Shown: piece by piece, positions 11,801 through 24,070 of the stretch | Layout of the letters: the number at the start of each line of letters is the position of its first letter | How positions within the stretch are numbered: position 1 is the first letter of the stretch | DNA from: Aaosphaeria pasadenensis | Taxonomy: Eukaryota > Ascomycota > Dothideomycetes > Pleosporales | Length of the DNA stretch: 64,000 nucleotides | Direction: 5' to 3' | NCBI GenBank assembly: GCA_022813625.1 | Contig: JAKLMB010000022.1 | Coordinates: 310,001 to 374,000, forward strand | Made by a program: the position numbers and the translations under genes | Notes under the pieces: generated by a model | Seen by the model: only the letters and a program-made list of their open reading frames with translations | Database searches by the model: none | Told to the model about the DNA's origin: nothing

Positions 11801-13964
11801 CTACTTCTGCTCCGGCCAATTCCAAATCTCATTCCACCTCTGATAGCTCAACTCGACCGGCCCATCGAACCTCCCAAACCTAGGTTCCCCGCTCCCAGGC
11901 TCAGGCAGACATATCCACTCCCTGACGCAGCCAGGCACTTCCTGCCTACTATGGCTAACACATAATAGTGCCTGGTGGTCCTGCAAGCCGGGCACGACGG
12001 GGTTCTCGACGTCGCTCTTCACGGGCCTGGGACCGGTGGGAGAGTAGTGCAGGGCCATGGACTCGCCTTTGCTGAGGAAGAGGAGGCATTTGTCGCGGAC
12101 GAGGTCGTCCATGCCGCTGAAGGCTTCGTCGAGGATGACGATTTCGGGGTTGCGGATCGTGGCGCGGAGGAAGAGGAGGACGCGCTGCGCGGAGAAGGAG
12201 ACTTCGCCGAACGTGGAGTTGGATGCCCAGTCGAGAGAGGAGGACGGGTGGGAGTCGTCGTGGGCGGGGTTGAGTTCGCTGGCGAACCAGCGGAGGGAGG
12301 CTTCTATGCGGGCTGAGGCTTCGGGCGTGAGCTTGGGGTTCGTGATGGGTGTGTCGCTCCATGCGGATTCGAGGGTGCTTTTGATGGTGAGGCGTTTGGG
12401 GAAGAGGGCGTGGACTTCCGGGGAGGCATGGCCCATGCGGGACTGGATGTCGAAGATCGTGATGCCGGGTACGCCGGGTGAGGGCAGGCGTGAGCGCTGG
12501 AAGATCCTGATGGGCACGGAGTAGGTCTGTGGATGATCTGATGTCACCAAGCTGAGGAGCGTGGTCTTTCCGGAGCCGTTCGCTCCAAAGACACCCCATC
12601 GTTGTCCACGATGGACGTTCCACCAGAGTCCGTCCTTTGGCGACCCGTCTACGGTTTGTTGCCAGTCTCCAAGGACAGAATTGCTGCCATATTTGACGCG
12701 GGCGCCGTCTATCTGGACGACGGGCTCGCCAATTGTGGCGGGTGTAGTATCGAACTTCTCATAGCCGTCTCTGCTCAACACTGTCCCATTTGAAGATTCC
12801 CCATCCTCATCGATACCACTTGCCTCGAAGTCGCCCCGTTCAGAAAGGTGTCGTCCGACTTCTCGGATCTCCACCAACTTCGGGTCCAGGTCTCCATCTT
12901 CGGCTGGGACAGAGCGTTCAGCTGTCTGATACTGCTCTTGCAAGTACCTGAATACTTCGTCCTTGGGGCCGAGCGCATCGACTTTACCATCTTCTCCAGC
13001 GTAGACGATATGCGTGATCCACTCTGGAATCACATCCTGCGGTCTCAGCGAAAGCACTATCCTAGGGGAATTCGCCTCTGCAAGACGATGCAGCACCTTG
13101 GAGATATGCTGAGACACGAAAGGATCCAAACCGACTAGAAACTCAACATTAGCATAATCTCAGGTAAACAGATACAACACCAAGCAACACAACATCAAAA
13201 GGAGAAAACTCACTAAACGGCGCATCCAAGCACAGCACCTCCGGCCTCGTCAGCAGCGCCTTTCCGATCCTCGCCCTCCTACTCTGCCCATTACTCAGCG
13301 TACTAACAGGCTTCTCGAAGAACCTCTCCAGCTCCAGATCCTTAACCACCCTTTGCATGACCTCATGATCTGGCGTCTTCTCCCTGATGACCTCCTCGCC
13401 CGGGTTCAACCCCACGATACCCGTGAGGTACCTCTCGAGCGTGAAGTCGGTCTCCTCGACGCGGCTCTCGTACCTCGCGCTTAGGTACGCGCCGCCGAAG
13501 TCCTTGCGCTCGACGTCGAAGCCCACATACTCGATCGCCCGCTCGGGGAACCGCAGATCCGGGTTCTTCGACGTGATCTCCTCGGAGAGGAGGTGCGGGA
13601 AGGAGCGGGAGGTCGGCGGGATGCAGATCAATTGGCCCCTGAGGACTTGGAGGAAGGCGGTGCGGATGGTGGATGAGGGACTCAGGATCGCCCAGTGCTG
13701 GTTGGGGGTTGCGTGGGACGGGAGAGAGAGGGTAAGGTCGGGGAATAGGGGTGGGTTGGTTTGTGATGATGCTGTATCGTGGGATTGACTTAATGGAGTG
13801 CTGGATGGTGATGACGATAATGTGGCTGGATGTTGGCGGTAGAAGGTGCCGTTTGTGATTTTTATTATAGGCGCCGCTGTTGTTGTCGAGGAAAGTCTAC
13901 GTGAAGGATATAATCGTGCACATCTCGCCGCAGCGAAGGACCGCCTGGCCACTACTCTCTGCAT
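11801..13964 (-). CDS. Mitochondrial twin-ABC ATPase (ModF/YDR061W-like)
   Basis: Two exons (13964-13214 and 13134-11801) around a 79-nt intron give 694 residues. The N-terminus MQRVVARRSFAAARCARLYPSRR is Arg/Ala/Ser-rich and lacks acidic residues, so it looks like a mitochondrial presequence. The first ABC domain has signature LSNGQSRRAR and Walker B-like VLCLDAPF. The second has Walker A GANGSGKTT, a degenerate signature around VSFSAQRVLLFLRA and Walker B EIVILDEAFSGMD. There are no membrane spans, so this is a soluble tandem ATPase. The closest families I know are yeast YDR061W and bacterial ModF/PhrA, whose roles are poorly defined. The first-domain P-loop appears degenerate (around WAILSPSSTIRTAFLQVL), suggesting asymmetric nucleotide sites. 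Function is inferred from fold only. Confidence 0.82.
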
Positions 13965-14509
13965 GTCGAGATGAATAGGAAAACCCTCAATTGCCCAAAA
14001 CTATCTCTTTAGGATGACGTGACGTTGAATTGGACATATCTGAAGTTTGGAGTTTGGCAGTCCGAACTGCGGAGATGGCTCGTCTCGCTCACCGTACGCG
14101 AGACACAGAAGAGTCACCACCAATGATAACCAGATAAAACAGGGTCTCTCTATGAAATTGTCTTGCGGAAAGAATGCCGTCTCCGCAGTCGCGTTTTGGT
14201 GCGTCTCTCGAGTCGCCGCACAGACATCTGCTCTCCACCTCTCTCTCCGCGATGGGAAACCAGACATGACGTCGGCCGTCTAAGCCGAGGTTCCACTCTT
14301 ATTATTCTTATTAAATGATAGGTAGACAACTACTCGTAGTTACCTCGAACATTATTGCATGTGTTGTTTATTATATCAAGCTTCCCTCCGCATATTCATA
14401 CCCATACACCTACATGAAATACTAGACTACCTCCCCTTCGCAACCATTCTGCGCATCCAACCTCTCTTCTAGCAGAGAGAAAAGAGAATCAAACAGCTAT
14501 CCATCAAGC
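13965..14509. promoter_or_regulatory. Divergent intergenic region, ABC ATPase / small gene
   Basis: About 545 nt lie between the ABC gene start (-) and the small gene start (+). No TATA box or ORF is convincing. It probably holds promoters for both. Confidence 0.45.
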
Positions 14510-15029
14510 ATGCTCCCCGCGCTCCAACCCTCGCGCCCAAAGGTATCGTAGCTCCCCATCCATCCACATCCACATCCACATCCCCATCTCCATTCCCCTT
14601 CCATTCCTCCTCCGTAAGTCCTACATTTACACCCTTCACCACCACACTCCTCTAACACCGACCCCACAGATCCAACCCCCCTCCCGCCCCGTCCACCTCC
14701 CGCACCAACAAATCCGCAACACACACGACCTCCCCCTCCCCACCCCCCCGAAACAACAAAACAATCCCCCGACGAAACCGCGCAACCAAATCGAAGCAAT
14801 GCCCCCCTACGCCCACCACCACACATCACACCAGCAGCAGCGACAAGCGCAGGCGCAAGCGTACGACCCTGCGAAACGGCACCCGGTGTTCTTCACAGAG
14901 CGGCTGCGGAAGCCGCCGTTCAGGGTGCCGGACGTCGTGGGGAGCGGGTATAGTCCTGTTGCGAGTGGGTATATCGTGGAGAGGGTTTTGGGGGTGAAGG
15001 GGGAGGGCGGGGGGAGGACGAAGCTGTGA
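14510..15029 (+). CDS. Small uncharacterised two-exon protein
   Basis: Exon 1 (14510-14542, 11 codons) and exon 2 (14670-15029) join in phase 0 across a 127-nt intron. It has a GTATCG donor, a CTCTAAC branch site and a CCCACAG acceptor, and yields 130 residues. The first half is Pro/Gln/His-rich. The second half is more ordered: DPAKRHPVFFTERLRKPPF then VPDVVGSGYSPVASGYIVER. The start ATG has A at -3. Without splicing, only a 76-residue ORF from 14799 would be read. I do not recognise a family. The strong intron 3' end and matched phase are the main support; a non-coding alternative remains possible. Confidence 0.5.
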
Positions 15030-15469
15030 TTATGGGAATGTGTTTGTGTTTGATATCCAGTGAGGTTTTTGGGAGGGATGAGAGCTATGAGAAGCTATCG
15101 GTAGCTGCATGTGAGAATCTCTTTTGTCAGGGAAGAGCCCATGATGAATGGGCGATTAATGATCTTGAGTGAATCTTTATATTTATTTCTTTACTATCTT
15201 TTCTTTGTCTTTTCTTGGTTTGTATAGGGCTGGGTAAAAATATGAGGATGATGTGAGTCTATCGATGATGGTATGTGCTAAGAACGAGTATGAATATTCG
15301 CAATTATCCACATGTTAATCCAAACGCCCGTCGATGCTGCCGCTGCCGCCGCCGCTGCTGAATACTGCCTCAAGATATACAATCCTCCTCTCCCCCAAAA
15401 TCCATCCTCTAAATCTGCGTCGTTAAATGTACAGTTAAATCGCGTCGTGACCTCTGTCCGGTCGTTCGT
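15030..15469. other. Convergent 3' region with a GCN trinucleotide run
   Basis: This stretch lies between the small gene and FAD1. It contains a short gctgccgctgccgccgccgc-type run at about 15335-15362. No gene is seen; it is probably the 3' UTRs. Confidence 0.5.
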
Positions 15470-16566
15470 CTACCTATCTCTCCCCAGGCGCTCCTCGTAA
15501 TCGTCAACGAGCTCGTATGCAGGGCGGAATTTGACGGGTCGCGAGCCGTTGACCGGCGCGCCGTTGGAGGAGTCGAGCGTCGGGACTTCCGAGGTGGAGA
15601 TCTGGCGGGCGAGCGCGGGGTTCGGATGCGTGTCCGTCGTGCCGCCGAGGGAGGTGTAGCCTCGGTCGTAGAGGACGCAGTAGGGGATGTTGATGTGTCG
15701 TATGAACTGCGGATTTGTAAGTAAGGTGGATAGATTGAGGAGGCGAGGTGGTTGTTGGGAGGGCGGACTTACGGTCCAAATGTCGACGTAATGCCAGTCT
15801 ATCACGGGATGGATGCGCACGAACGTCGGCCAGCCGTGGTCGGTCGGATCGAAGTGTTTGAGGTGCTCGCCGTGGGGATCGGTCCGGCGTGTGCCAACGA
15901 AGATGGCCTTGACTTGCGGTTGGTCGTGGAGGTAGTTCGCGAAGGCGGCTTTCATGGGCGGCGGGTATTTCAGTAGAGACAGCGAGTACTGTTTGACGCT
16001 CAGGGCGACGAATTCCTCCACCTCTTCGAAGGGGTGTTCCGACTGGATGTATACGCTCTGGATGGGCTCGTGAGTATCGGTGGATGTGGATTTGGTGGTG
16101 AGACCTTTTCGGTGTAGGGCGCAATGATAGAGAACGAGGAGAACGAGGCAGTCTTTGCCTCCATTGTATGCTAATGACACTTCTTTGAGACTATGATACT
16201 GTTAGTCGTTGTTGCGATTTCCAAAGGTGGTGCGCCACTTGTATCACTATTGGTCAAGAGCTTGTTGAAGTAGCACCTTGATGGATTGGTACGTGACAAG
16301 CGATACAAAGTGTATCATAGCAATGTTGATGGGATATATGGTACCTACCTATATCGATCCAATGCATCGGAAATGACTCCCAGCGCAATGCGTGTCTGCT
16401 CCTGTACAGCCTTTATCCTGGGCGAAGGGTCCGGTAGCTCTAGGAAGGCCGTCACCCGGTCATTGATGCTTGCGCATAGCTCGGACAACGGTAGCGGGGT
16501 ATCGGTAACGAGGGGCGAGGTACGATCAATGGCGTTGACTAGGTCGCCTGCAGCTGGAGCGGTCAT
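15470..16566 (-). CDS. FAD1: FAD synthase (FMN adenylyltransferase), PAPS-reductase fold
   Basis: Three exons (16566-16349, 16190-15773, 15706-15470) join in phase to 290 residues; yeast Fad1 has 306. The nucleotide-binding loop reads SLAYNGGKDCLVLL, the FAD1 form of the SGGKDS motif. It is followed by YIQSEHPFEEVEEFV, VGTRRTDPHGEHL (the conserved GxRRTDP block), HPVIDWHYVDIW and PYCVLYDRGYTSLGG. The enzyme transfers AMP from ATP to FMN to make FAD in the cytosol. Intron 1 is 158 nt. Intron 2 is 66 nt (15707-15772), in frame and stop-free, so its retention would insert 22 residues just after the DIW block. The start MTAPAAGDLV is the first ATG of the frame. Confidence 0.93.
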
Positions 16567-18691
16567 TGCGGTGTGATGATAGGAGGAACAACGTCGACAT
16601 GGGATGGAGACGACGGCGGGGTGGGGAGGACTGGCTGGTGTTGGTGGTGGTGGTATAGGTCAGCAACAGTATCAGCGACAGCAGCGACAGCAGCGAGCCA
16701 AGTCAGGACGATGGTTCTCGAAGTGTCTCCACCCTGGAGGGAGCGGGAGCGAGGCACCCGTCACGGCGGGAAACCAGCGTGACAGTGCAGATGGGAGGCT
16801 GCGAATGCGGAGGGTGTGGGTGGAGAGCAGGTAGAGAGTGGAGGGTAATGTACGAGTAGAATGTGGGTAGGAATGCAATAAGGTAATGGCAGTATCAAAT
16901 AATGAAAAGAGTGTAGGTAAGTAATGGCAAGACAAGGCAAGGCAGTGGAGGTGACAGGTATGGTGGGATAACTCGTATAGCCGGATGGAGGAGGGTGTCT
17001 GGTGTGGTTATCGATATCGGCGGATGCGGCCCTCGGTCGAAACAGTCACTGACCCCGCTAGATTGGTCGAGGGCAGACTCGCTGATGTCTACACGGTATT
17101 ACATGGTTGAATGTCTCCATGTATAGCTTCTGTCAGTATTTAGCAAGATGTCGTAGGGACACACATCTAGCTGTATAGCAATTCAATGGTCCATACAATC
17201 TACGTTGTCCTCATACAGTAGATGCTTTCTGGTAGAATTTCCTATCCTCCGTTGTTCGCAGGCCAGTACTCCGTAGTTCATTCGGTAGTCCGGTCTAGCT
17301 CGTGGACCCCAAGTTCTTGCTCGTGCTTGCGCTCGTGCTCGTGTCCGTGCCTGCCTCTGCCCACGCGGGATGGATGAGACTCACGAGGAGAGCGATTGAC
17401 TGGACTGGGTGACTGGAACTGGACTGACTGGACCCTCGCCGAGCAAAGTGCGAGTAGGAAGCGAGCAGAAGATTAATAAAGGGAGATGAAGTGAACCGCA
17501 TCACATGATCTGCACATCTTCACCATCGTTGTTTCTCAGCCAATCAGGAGCTTCAGGTATCATGCTCAAACGTATTCTATTCTAGAACTATCCTGTATTT
17601 TATTAGACAACGAACCACCACGCAATGGACGCCCCACAAAGTCAGGGTCCTATCCTGCTTTACCTCGTACAAAACACAGAAGGCAAGCGAAGAGTATAGA
17701 GTATGAGTATGATTGTGAGTATGGTAGTCCCTGTACTGTATTGTGCCCTCGAGACGAAGGTACTGTGTAAGTATAGTAACGAAAGCGGCATGGTGGGGGG
17801 GAAAGGGTCTGCAGACAAGGCGAGGCGAGACGCATCTGGGCTGGCAGGTAATGTAATCGTAAAGAGCATTAGTTGACTAGAGGACGGAAAAGAAACATAC
17901 CATCAGATAAAGTATAGTATAGTACAGGAAGACTAAAATATTTCGCAGAGATTCATGGAATGATTTGCCAACTATTGTATGCCGAGCACCACAATGCCGA
18001 TCATCCAAAACCATAGAGAGAAGAGAGTGCCACCTCAATCTACTTATCCCACCATTCTCAGAACATTTCATGAATGATAGGATCAGGCGTCCACCTTTTC
18101 TCAGCGGCATCTACGTACGTGTAAAATCAATGAGTAACGTAACCTCCGAAACCTGTTGACATGGAGATGATGAATAAATATACTTGTTGTAAGGTACAGT
18201 ACAATTGTACCAGATGACTAGGGGACGTAGCCCTGACTAAACTGAGGGATTTGACTGGACGGTGAAGTGGCCGATGCCCCAGCATTTTCACCCCCCATGT
18301 CGCGCTAGTCGATGATGTGATTTTCGGTCTATGAAATTCCAGCGTCGGCAGCATATCGGAGCTGCCATCTCTTGCTTGTATCTTGTATCTACGAGTACTG
18401 TATGGCTGAATGACCTTTAAGAAAAAAAAGTCACCCTCTTGCCGATACATTTAACTTATTCTAACTACTACTACTACTTCCACTACTACTAACCTATGTA
18501 ATATATCTTTCTTTATTTCCATCTAGATTACTCCACCTCTCCTCCTCCTTCTTCTTCCTCTTCATCCTCTTTCTACCACCTCTCTCCTTCCTCTTCCCCT
18601 CCCTCTCACATCTTCTGCCGTGGGCTCTTCTTCTCCCCCAAAGCCCTCTGCTCCATTGTTGCAGCTCTCCATACCCCTCGAGTCTGCAACT
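16567..18691. other. 2.1 kb gene-free intergenic region
   Basis: Promoters of FAD1 (-) and the sulfite reductase gene (+) diverge from here. The segment at about 18530-18620 is strongly pyrimidine-rich (repeated ctcctcctt / cttcttcctc) and is a typical fungal leader or promoter tract for the downstream gene. A small purine/pyrimidine simple run occurs at about 16600-16700. No gene is supported in between. Confidence 0.55.
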
Positions 18692-21600
18692 ATGGCTTCC
18701 ATCTCAAATGCTGGAGAGGCCGGTTAGTTTCCCTCCCCCAATTGCTCCTTCCTCCGCACATCGCGTGCCATTTGCCTCAATACAATCTTCCTCCAGATTG
18801 CGCCTAGCAATTTATCCCCTCCGTCCTTCCCTTCCCTGCAATGACAATAGCAATTCACTAACTCACCATCCTCAGTTGCCCGCATTGCATATCTCTCGAG
18901 CGATGTAGTGGTTTCCGTCCAACCCACTCTTGCCTCCGACTCCGAATTCTCGGCCGCTCTCCGCTCCCTCAGCCAGAGCAAGGCCTCAGGAGTTGTTTCC
19001 AAGCAGCAACCAGAGGTAATTGCACCCAAGCTCTACTCTTCTTTCTTTTGTAACATTCAATTAATTCTCTTCCATAGATCCTCACCGTTCGCGAGAATGC
19101 GGATCCGCTTCTCTCCGTCTTCCAGCCCATTCGCGCTGGAAAGCTCACCTCCGTCACATCTACTTCCTCGATTCTCGTTAAATCGATACCCCATCTCTAC
19201 AAGCTCGCCCAATACCCCGTGGTCCTCCATGTTGCCGTTCACCCCAATGGATTCCCGGATTTCTCCGACATCACCTCCATCAGGCAGTCTGGATTCACAT
19301 TCCTCCAGTCCGAGACTCTGCAGCAGACGCAGGATATCGCATTGACTGCCCATGCATTGGCAATCAAGTCTGGCAAGGGTGTCATCCATTTCTTCGACTC
19401 TGGCTCTGTTGCCATGAGCAAGCAGATTCCCGTTGAGGACCAAGACCTCGTGAGGCGCGTCATTGACTTGGATGCCGCCGCTGCATACCAGCGCTCGACA
19501 GCGAGCGAGACTGGTCTCTACGCAGACGATGGCAGAACCGCCACCCTTTCGGTGGCACGCAGCCAAGCTAGTGCTTCCAACGAAGCAACTACAGGTCCCA
19601 CAAATCCAATTTCCGAGAATGGAAAGTCTCTCCCTATATCTAGCCGGACTAGCGCAAGAGCTTCCTCTACCTCTGGTTCGTCACAGCGAGAGTCTAGCAC
19701 CGGCGGCGCATCCGTCTCCTCTGCCACTACCGTAGAGTCTCTCCTCTCCAAGACCGTCTCATCGGAGGATATCTACCGCTTCGCTGCTCAGATCTGGGCT
19801 GACATCAAGGAGGCCACCGGGCGTTCCTATGATGCTTTCGAGTACACGGGTGGTGACAACACCGAGACTGCCCTCTTCTTGTTCGGCGCAGACACTGCCC
19901 TTTTCGCTGGCGCTATCGACGAGGCCAGCGACTCCGAGCTATATGCAGATATCGGACTCATCACCGTCAGGCTGTACCGACCTTGGCTGGGCGCATCGTT
20001 AGCTCCTCTACTCCCCAAATCCATCAAGAAGATTGCAGTCCTCGAACAAGTCCGCCGGAAAACCACAAAATGGGGCCCTCTCCTTCTGGACATTCTTATG
20101 TCATTGAAGTCAGCAGGTGGAAGCTCGCCCACCATTGTCGGCTACCAATTGGGTTATATCAACGAACAAACCGTTCACCAGGCTCTGAGGGGCGTTTTCC
20201 AGAACCTCACCAGCGAGTCCCCCGTGCAGAATTTGCAGATTGGCAGCCTTGACGGCCCGACAACGGACAGTCAGACAGTAAAGCTTGAGCAGCCTGGTTT
20301 GGAGAATGCGTACACAAAGATTCTGAACCAGGTATTTGGCGAGAGACTGCATATTGCCAACCAGCTGGGTTCCCAGAACGCCGGCGTTGCTAACAATATC
20401 GCCTCTAGTCCTGAGTACGGCTTTGGCTCCCTGGTCGCTCGCAAGGAGCACCGTGGCCGTTTCATCGACGAGGTCGCTGCTGCTTCCAAGAGCAACGATT
20501 TCATCACCAAGGCACCTCTCGAGTGGCTGTCCAAGTGGGCATTGGATGCAGGCAACGGAGACAAGGCCAACTCAATCGCTCCGGAGGTCATCTCTCGACT
20601 CAGCACCGATGGCTCACCAGCCGCTCAGCGACTTCTCTCCTCCAAGGGCTTGTTCTTCCGCGAGTCACCCTGGTTGGTCGGCTCCGATGCATGGGCCTAT
20701 GATCTCGGCAACTCTGGTGTTCACCATGTTCTTGCCTCTGGTGAGAACGTTAACATGCTCATCATCGACTCTCAGCCCTACTCCGAGCGCGCTGCCGCCG
20801 ATGCAGCAAGGAGAAAGAAGGACATTGGTCTTTACGCCATGAACTTTGGCAATGCCTATGTCGCATCCGTTGCTGTTTACAGCTCGTACACCCAAGTTTT
20901 GGAGGCAATGATTGAGGCCGACAAGTTCGACGGTCCCTCAGTCGTGCTTGCCTATTTGCCTTATGAGAAGGAGAATGACTCGCCTTTGACTGTCCTGCAA
21001 GAGACCAAGAAGGCCGTTGACCTTGGTTACTGGCCCCTATACAGATGGGATCCTCGAGGCGAAGAGAAGGGTGAGCCCAACTTCCAACTTGACTCCGAGC
21101 GCATCAAGAAGGAGTTGGAGGACTTCCTTAGCCGCGACAACTACATCTCCCAAGTCATGAAGAGGCACCCCGAGTTCTCCGCCAATCTTTCTTCGTCCTA
21201 CGGCACCGAGGTCAGGCAATTGCAGAAGAGGAAGGCCAAGGACGCCTACAGCTCTCTGCTCGATGGCCTTGCTGGCGATCCTCTGACTGTCCTGTTCGCT
21301 TCCGACAATGGCAACGCTGAGAACCTTGCTAAGCGTCTGGCCAACCGTGGCAAGGCAAGAGGATTGAAGACCATGCTCATGGCAATGGACGATTTCCCTA
21401 TCGAGGATCTCCCTAACGAGCAGAATGTTGTTCTCATTCCCAGTACCGCCGGTCAGGGAGAATTCCCCCAGAACGGAAGGCAATTCTGGGATGCTGTCAG
21501 GGACTCTACCGATCTCGACCTTGCTACTGTCAATTTCTCCACTTTCGCTTTGGGTGACAGCCATTACTGGCCTCGCAAGGAAGACAAGATCTACTACAAC

Positions 21601-23561
21601 AAGCCTGGTAAAGACATCCACGCACGCTTCCTCACCCTCGGAGCCAAGCCCTTGGTTGACATCGGTCTGGGAGACGACCAAGATCCCGACGCATACCAGA
21701 CCGGTTATGCTGAGTGGGAGCCCAAGCTCTGGCAAGCTCTTGGTGTCGACAATGTCGAAGGCCTTCCTGATGAGCCCCCGCCGTTGACCAACGAAGACAT
21801 GAAGATCCAGTCCAACTTCCTCCGTGGTACCATTGAGGAAGGGCTCAACGACACTAGCACCGGCGCTATCTCTGCCAGTGATCAGCAGCTCACCAAGTTC
21901 CACGGCACCTACATGCAGGACGATCGTGATTTGCGTGACGAGCGCAAGGCACAAGGACTCGAGCCCGCTTACTCCTTCATGATTCGATGCCGCCTCCCAG
22001 GTGGTGTCGCTACGCCCAAGCAGTGGCTCCAGATGGATGAGATCAGCTCCACGCTCGGAAACGAGACCATGAAGCTCACCACTCGACAAACCTTCCAGTT
22101 CCATGGCATCGTGAAGGGTAAGCTCAAGCCCGCCATGCAGGCTATCAACAAGTCACTTATGACCACAATCGCCGCCTGCGGAGATGTCAACCGTAACGTC
22201 ATGTGCAGCTCGCTGCCCCAGCAATCACGATACCACCGCGAGGTATACGCAGTTTCGCAGAAGATCAGTGACCACTTGCTACCCTCCACCACTGCTTATC
22301 ACGAGATCTGGCTTGAGGACGATGAGACGAAGCAGAAGAGGAAGGTTGCAGGCGACGCTATTGTCGACCACGAGCCTCTCTATGGACCCACCTATCTTCC
22401 TCGAAAGTTCAAGATCACCATCGCCATTCCTCCTTACAACGACACCGACGTCTACGCGCACGATATCGGTCTCATTGCCATCAAGGGTGCTGACGGCTCC
22501 CTGGAGGGCTTCAATCTTCTTGCTGGTGGTGGCATGGGTGTCACTCACAACAACAAGAAGACTTATCCCCGAACTGGTAGCATGTTTGGCTACGTTTCCG
22601 CTGCCGAGGCCCACATCGCTTGCGAGAAGATCATGCTTGTCCAGCGCGATCACGGCGACCGCAAGAACAGGAAGCATGCTCGTCTAAAGTACACCATCGA
22701 TGACATGGGCGTTGACGTTTTCCGAGGCAAGGTCGAGGAGCTCTGGGGCCAGAAATTCGCCGAACCCAGGCCATTCAAGTTTGATAGCAATGTCGACACC
22801 TTTGGCTGGCAGAAGGATGAGAATGGCCTCAATCACTTCACTTTCTTCATTGAGAACGGTCGTATCGAGGATACCGCCGAGTTCCCGATGAAGACAGGTC
22901 TCATCGAGGTTGCCAAGGTCCACAAGGGCGAGTTCAGGTTGACTGGTAACCAGCATCTGATCTTGTCAAACGTTGCCGATGAGGATCTTCCGGCGATGAA
23001 GGAATTGATGAAGAAGTGGAAGCTCGATAACACAAACTTCTCCGCTTTGAGACTTTCCAGCTCCGCCTGCGTTGCCTTCCCCACTTGCGGTCTCGCCATG
23101 GCAGAGTCTGAGCGGTACCTTCCCGTACTCATCTCCAAGCTTGAGTCTACCATCGAGGAAGCCGGTCTTCGACAAGATTCAATTGTTATGCGTATGACTG
23201 GTTGCCCCAACGGTTGCGCTCGTCCCTGGTTGGCTGAAGTGGCTTTTGTCGGAAAGGCCTATGGTGCATACAACATGTATCTCGGTGGCGGATACCACGG
23301 CAACCGTTTGAACAAGTTGTATAGGAGCTCAATCAAGGAGGAGGAGATCTTGGACATCCTCAAGCCCATGATCAAGCAGTATGCTGTCGAGAGGAACGAG
23401 GGTGAGAGGTTTGGTGACTTCGTCATCCGCAAGGGTTACATCACCGAGACCACTCACGGCACCAACTTCCACGATAACGTAAGTTGATCCAAATCCACAT
23501 TGCCCGGTATCAAAGCTAACATTATAACCAGACTGCCGAAGACGAATCAGACGGAGAGTAG
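18692..23561 (+). CDS. MET5: Assimilatory sulfite reductase (NADPH), hemoprotein beta subunit
   Basis: Four exons (18692-18722, 18876-19015, 19078-23478, 23532-23561) join in phase to 1533 residues. The first two and last exons are short; the last encodes only TAEDESDGE and the stop. An N-terminal pyruvate-ferredoxin-oxidoreductase-like region is followed by a flavodoxin domain (TVLFASDNGNAENLAKRL, about residues 793-940) and the siroheme/Fe4S4 domain. The cluster ligands are visible as ACVAFPTCGLAM (Cys1388, Cys1394) and MTGCPNGCARPW (Cys1433, Cys1437). The enzyme reduces sulfite to sulfide with the MET10-type flavoprotein alpha subunit, feeding cysteine and methionine synthesis. The size matches fungal beta subunits (yeast Met5/Ecm17, 1442). 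A CT-rich leader precedes the start. It is convergent with TYW1. Confidence 0.96.
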
Positions 23562-24070
23562 AATTTTGTTCGATGTAGGGGGTATTACGAGTAGTAGATG
23601 GCTGTAAATATGTTGTAACTGGAGGCTCTCTTGTGCCTTTTGTGTCGGTACACGGGATTTTTGTTTTTCGTTTCTGCATGTGAGACGTTACGACTCTCAT
23701 TGGCGTTCAAAAGAGATAAATGAAGTAAAATTGAATGTTGAAAATGTCATGTCAATGTTAAATCTCCTTGGTCTTATCCACCTGCTCTGTACCCAAGAAG
23801 TCACTAATTCAGATCCCTGCCCCTCCGTTCTATGATTTGAGTTTTATCTAACTATCCTAATCGTCTAATTCTAGTACCTTCAATAGATGCGGTTTCTTCT
23901 TCTCTCCCTGTTTCCCTTTTTTCCCTTTTGGTCATAATGTAGAATATGTCGAGATCATTGAATGGAATGTTTAGATGACTTATATTTCAAAACTTAGATA
24001 TACTCTGTACATATCCAAATGTTGCTTTTTGCAGACAGGCCGGGTAAGAAATCACCGACATCAGGTTAGA
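23562..24070. other. Convergent 3' intergenic region
   Basis: AT-rich 3' flank between the sulfite reductase gene and TYW1. It has a T/C-rich tract at about 23895-23935. Nothing else is seen. Confidence 0.55.

Noticed and set aside
21037..22104. 355-codon ORF on the minus strand
   Set aside because: It is antisense to the flavodoxin and linker part of the sulfite reductase gene, whose sense frame is unmistakable.
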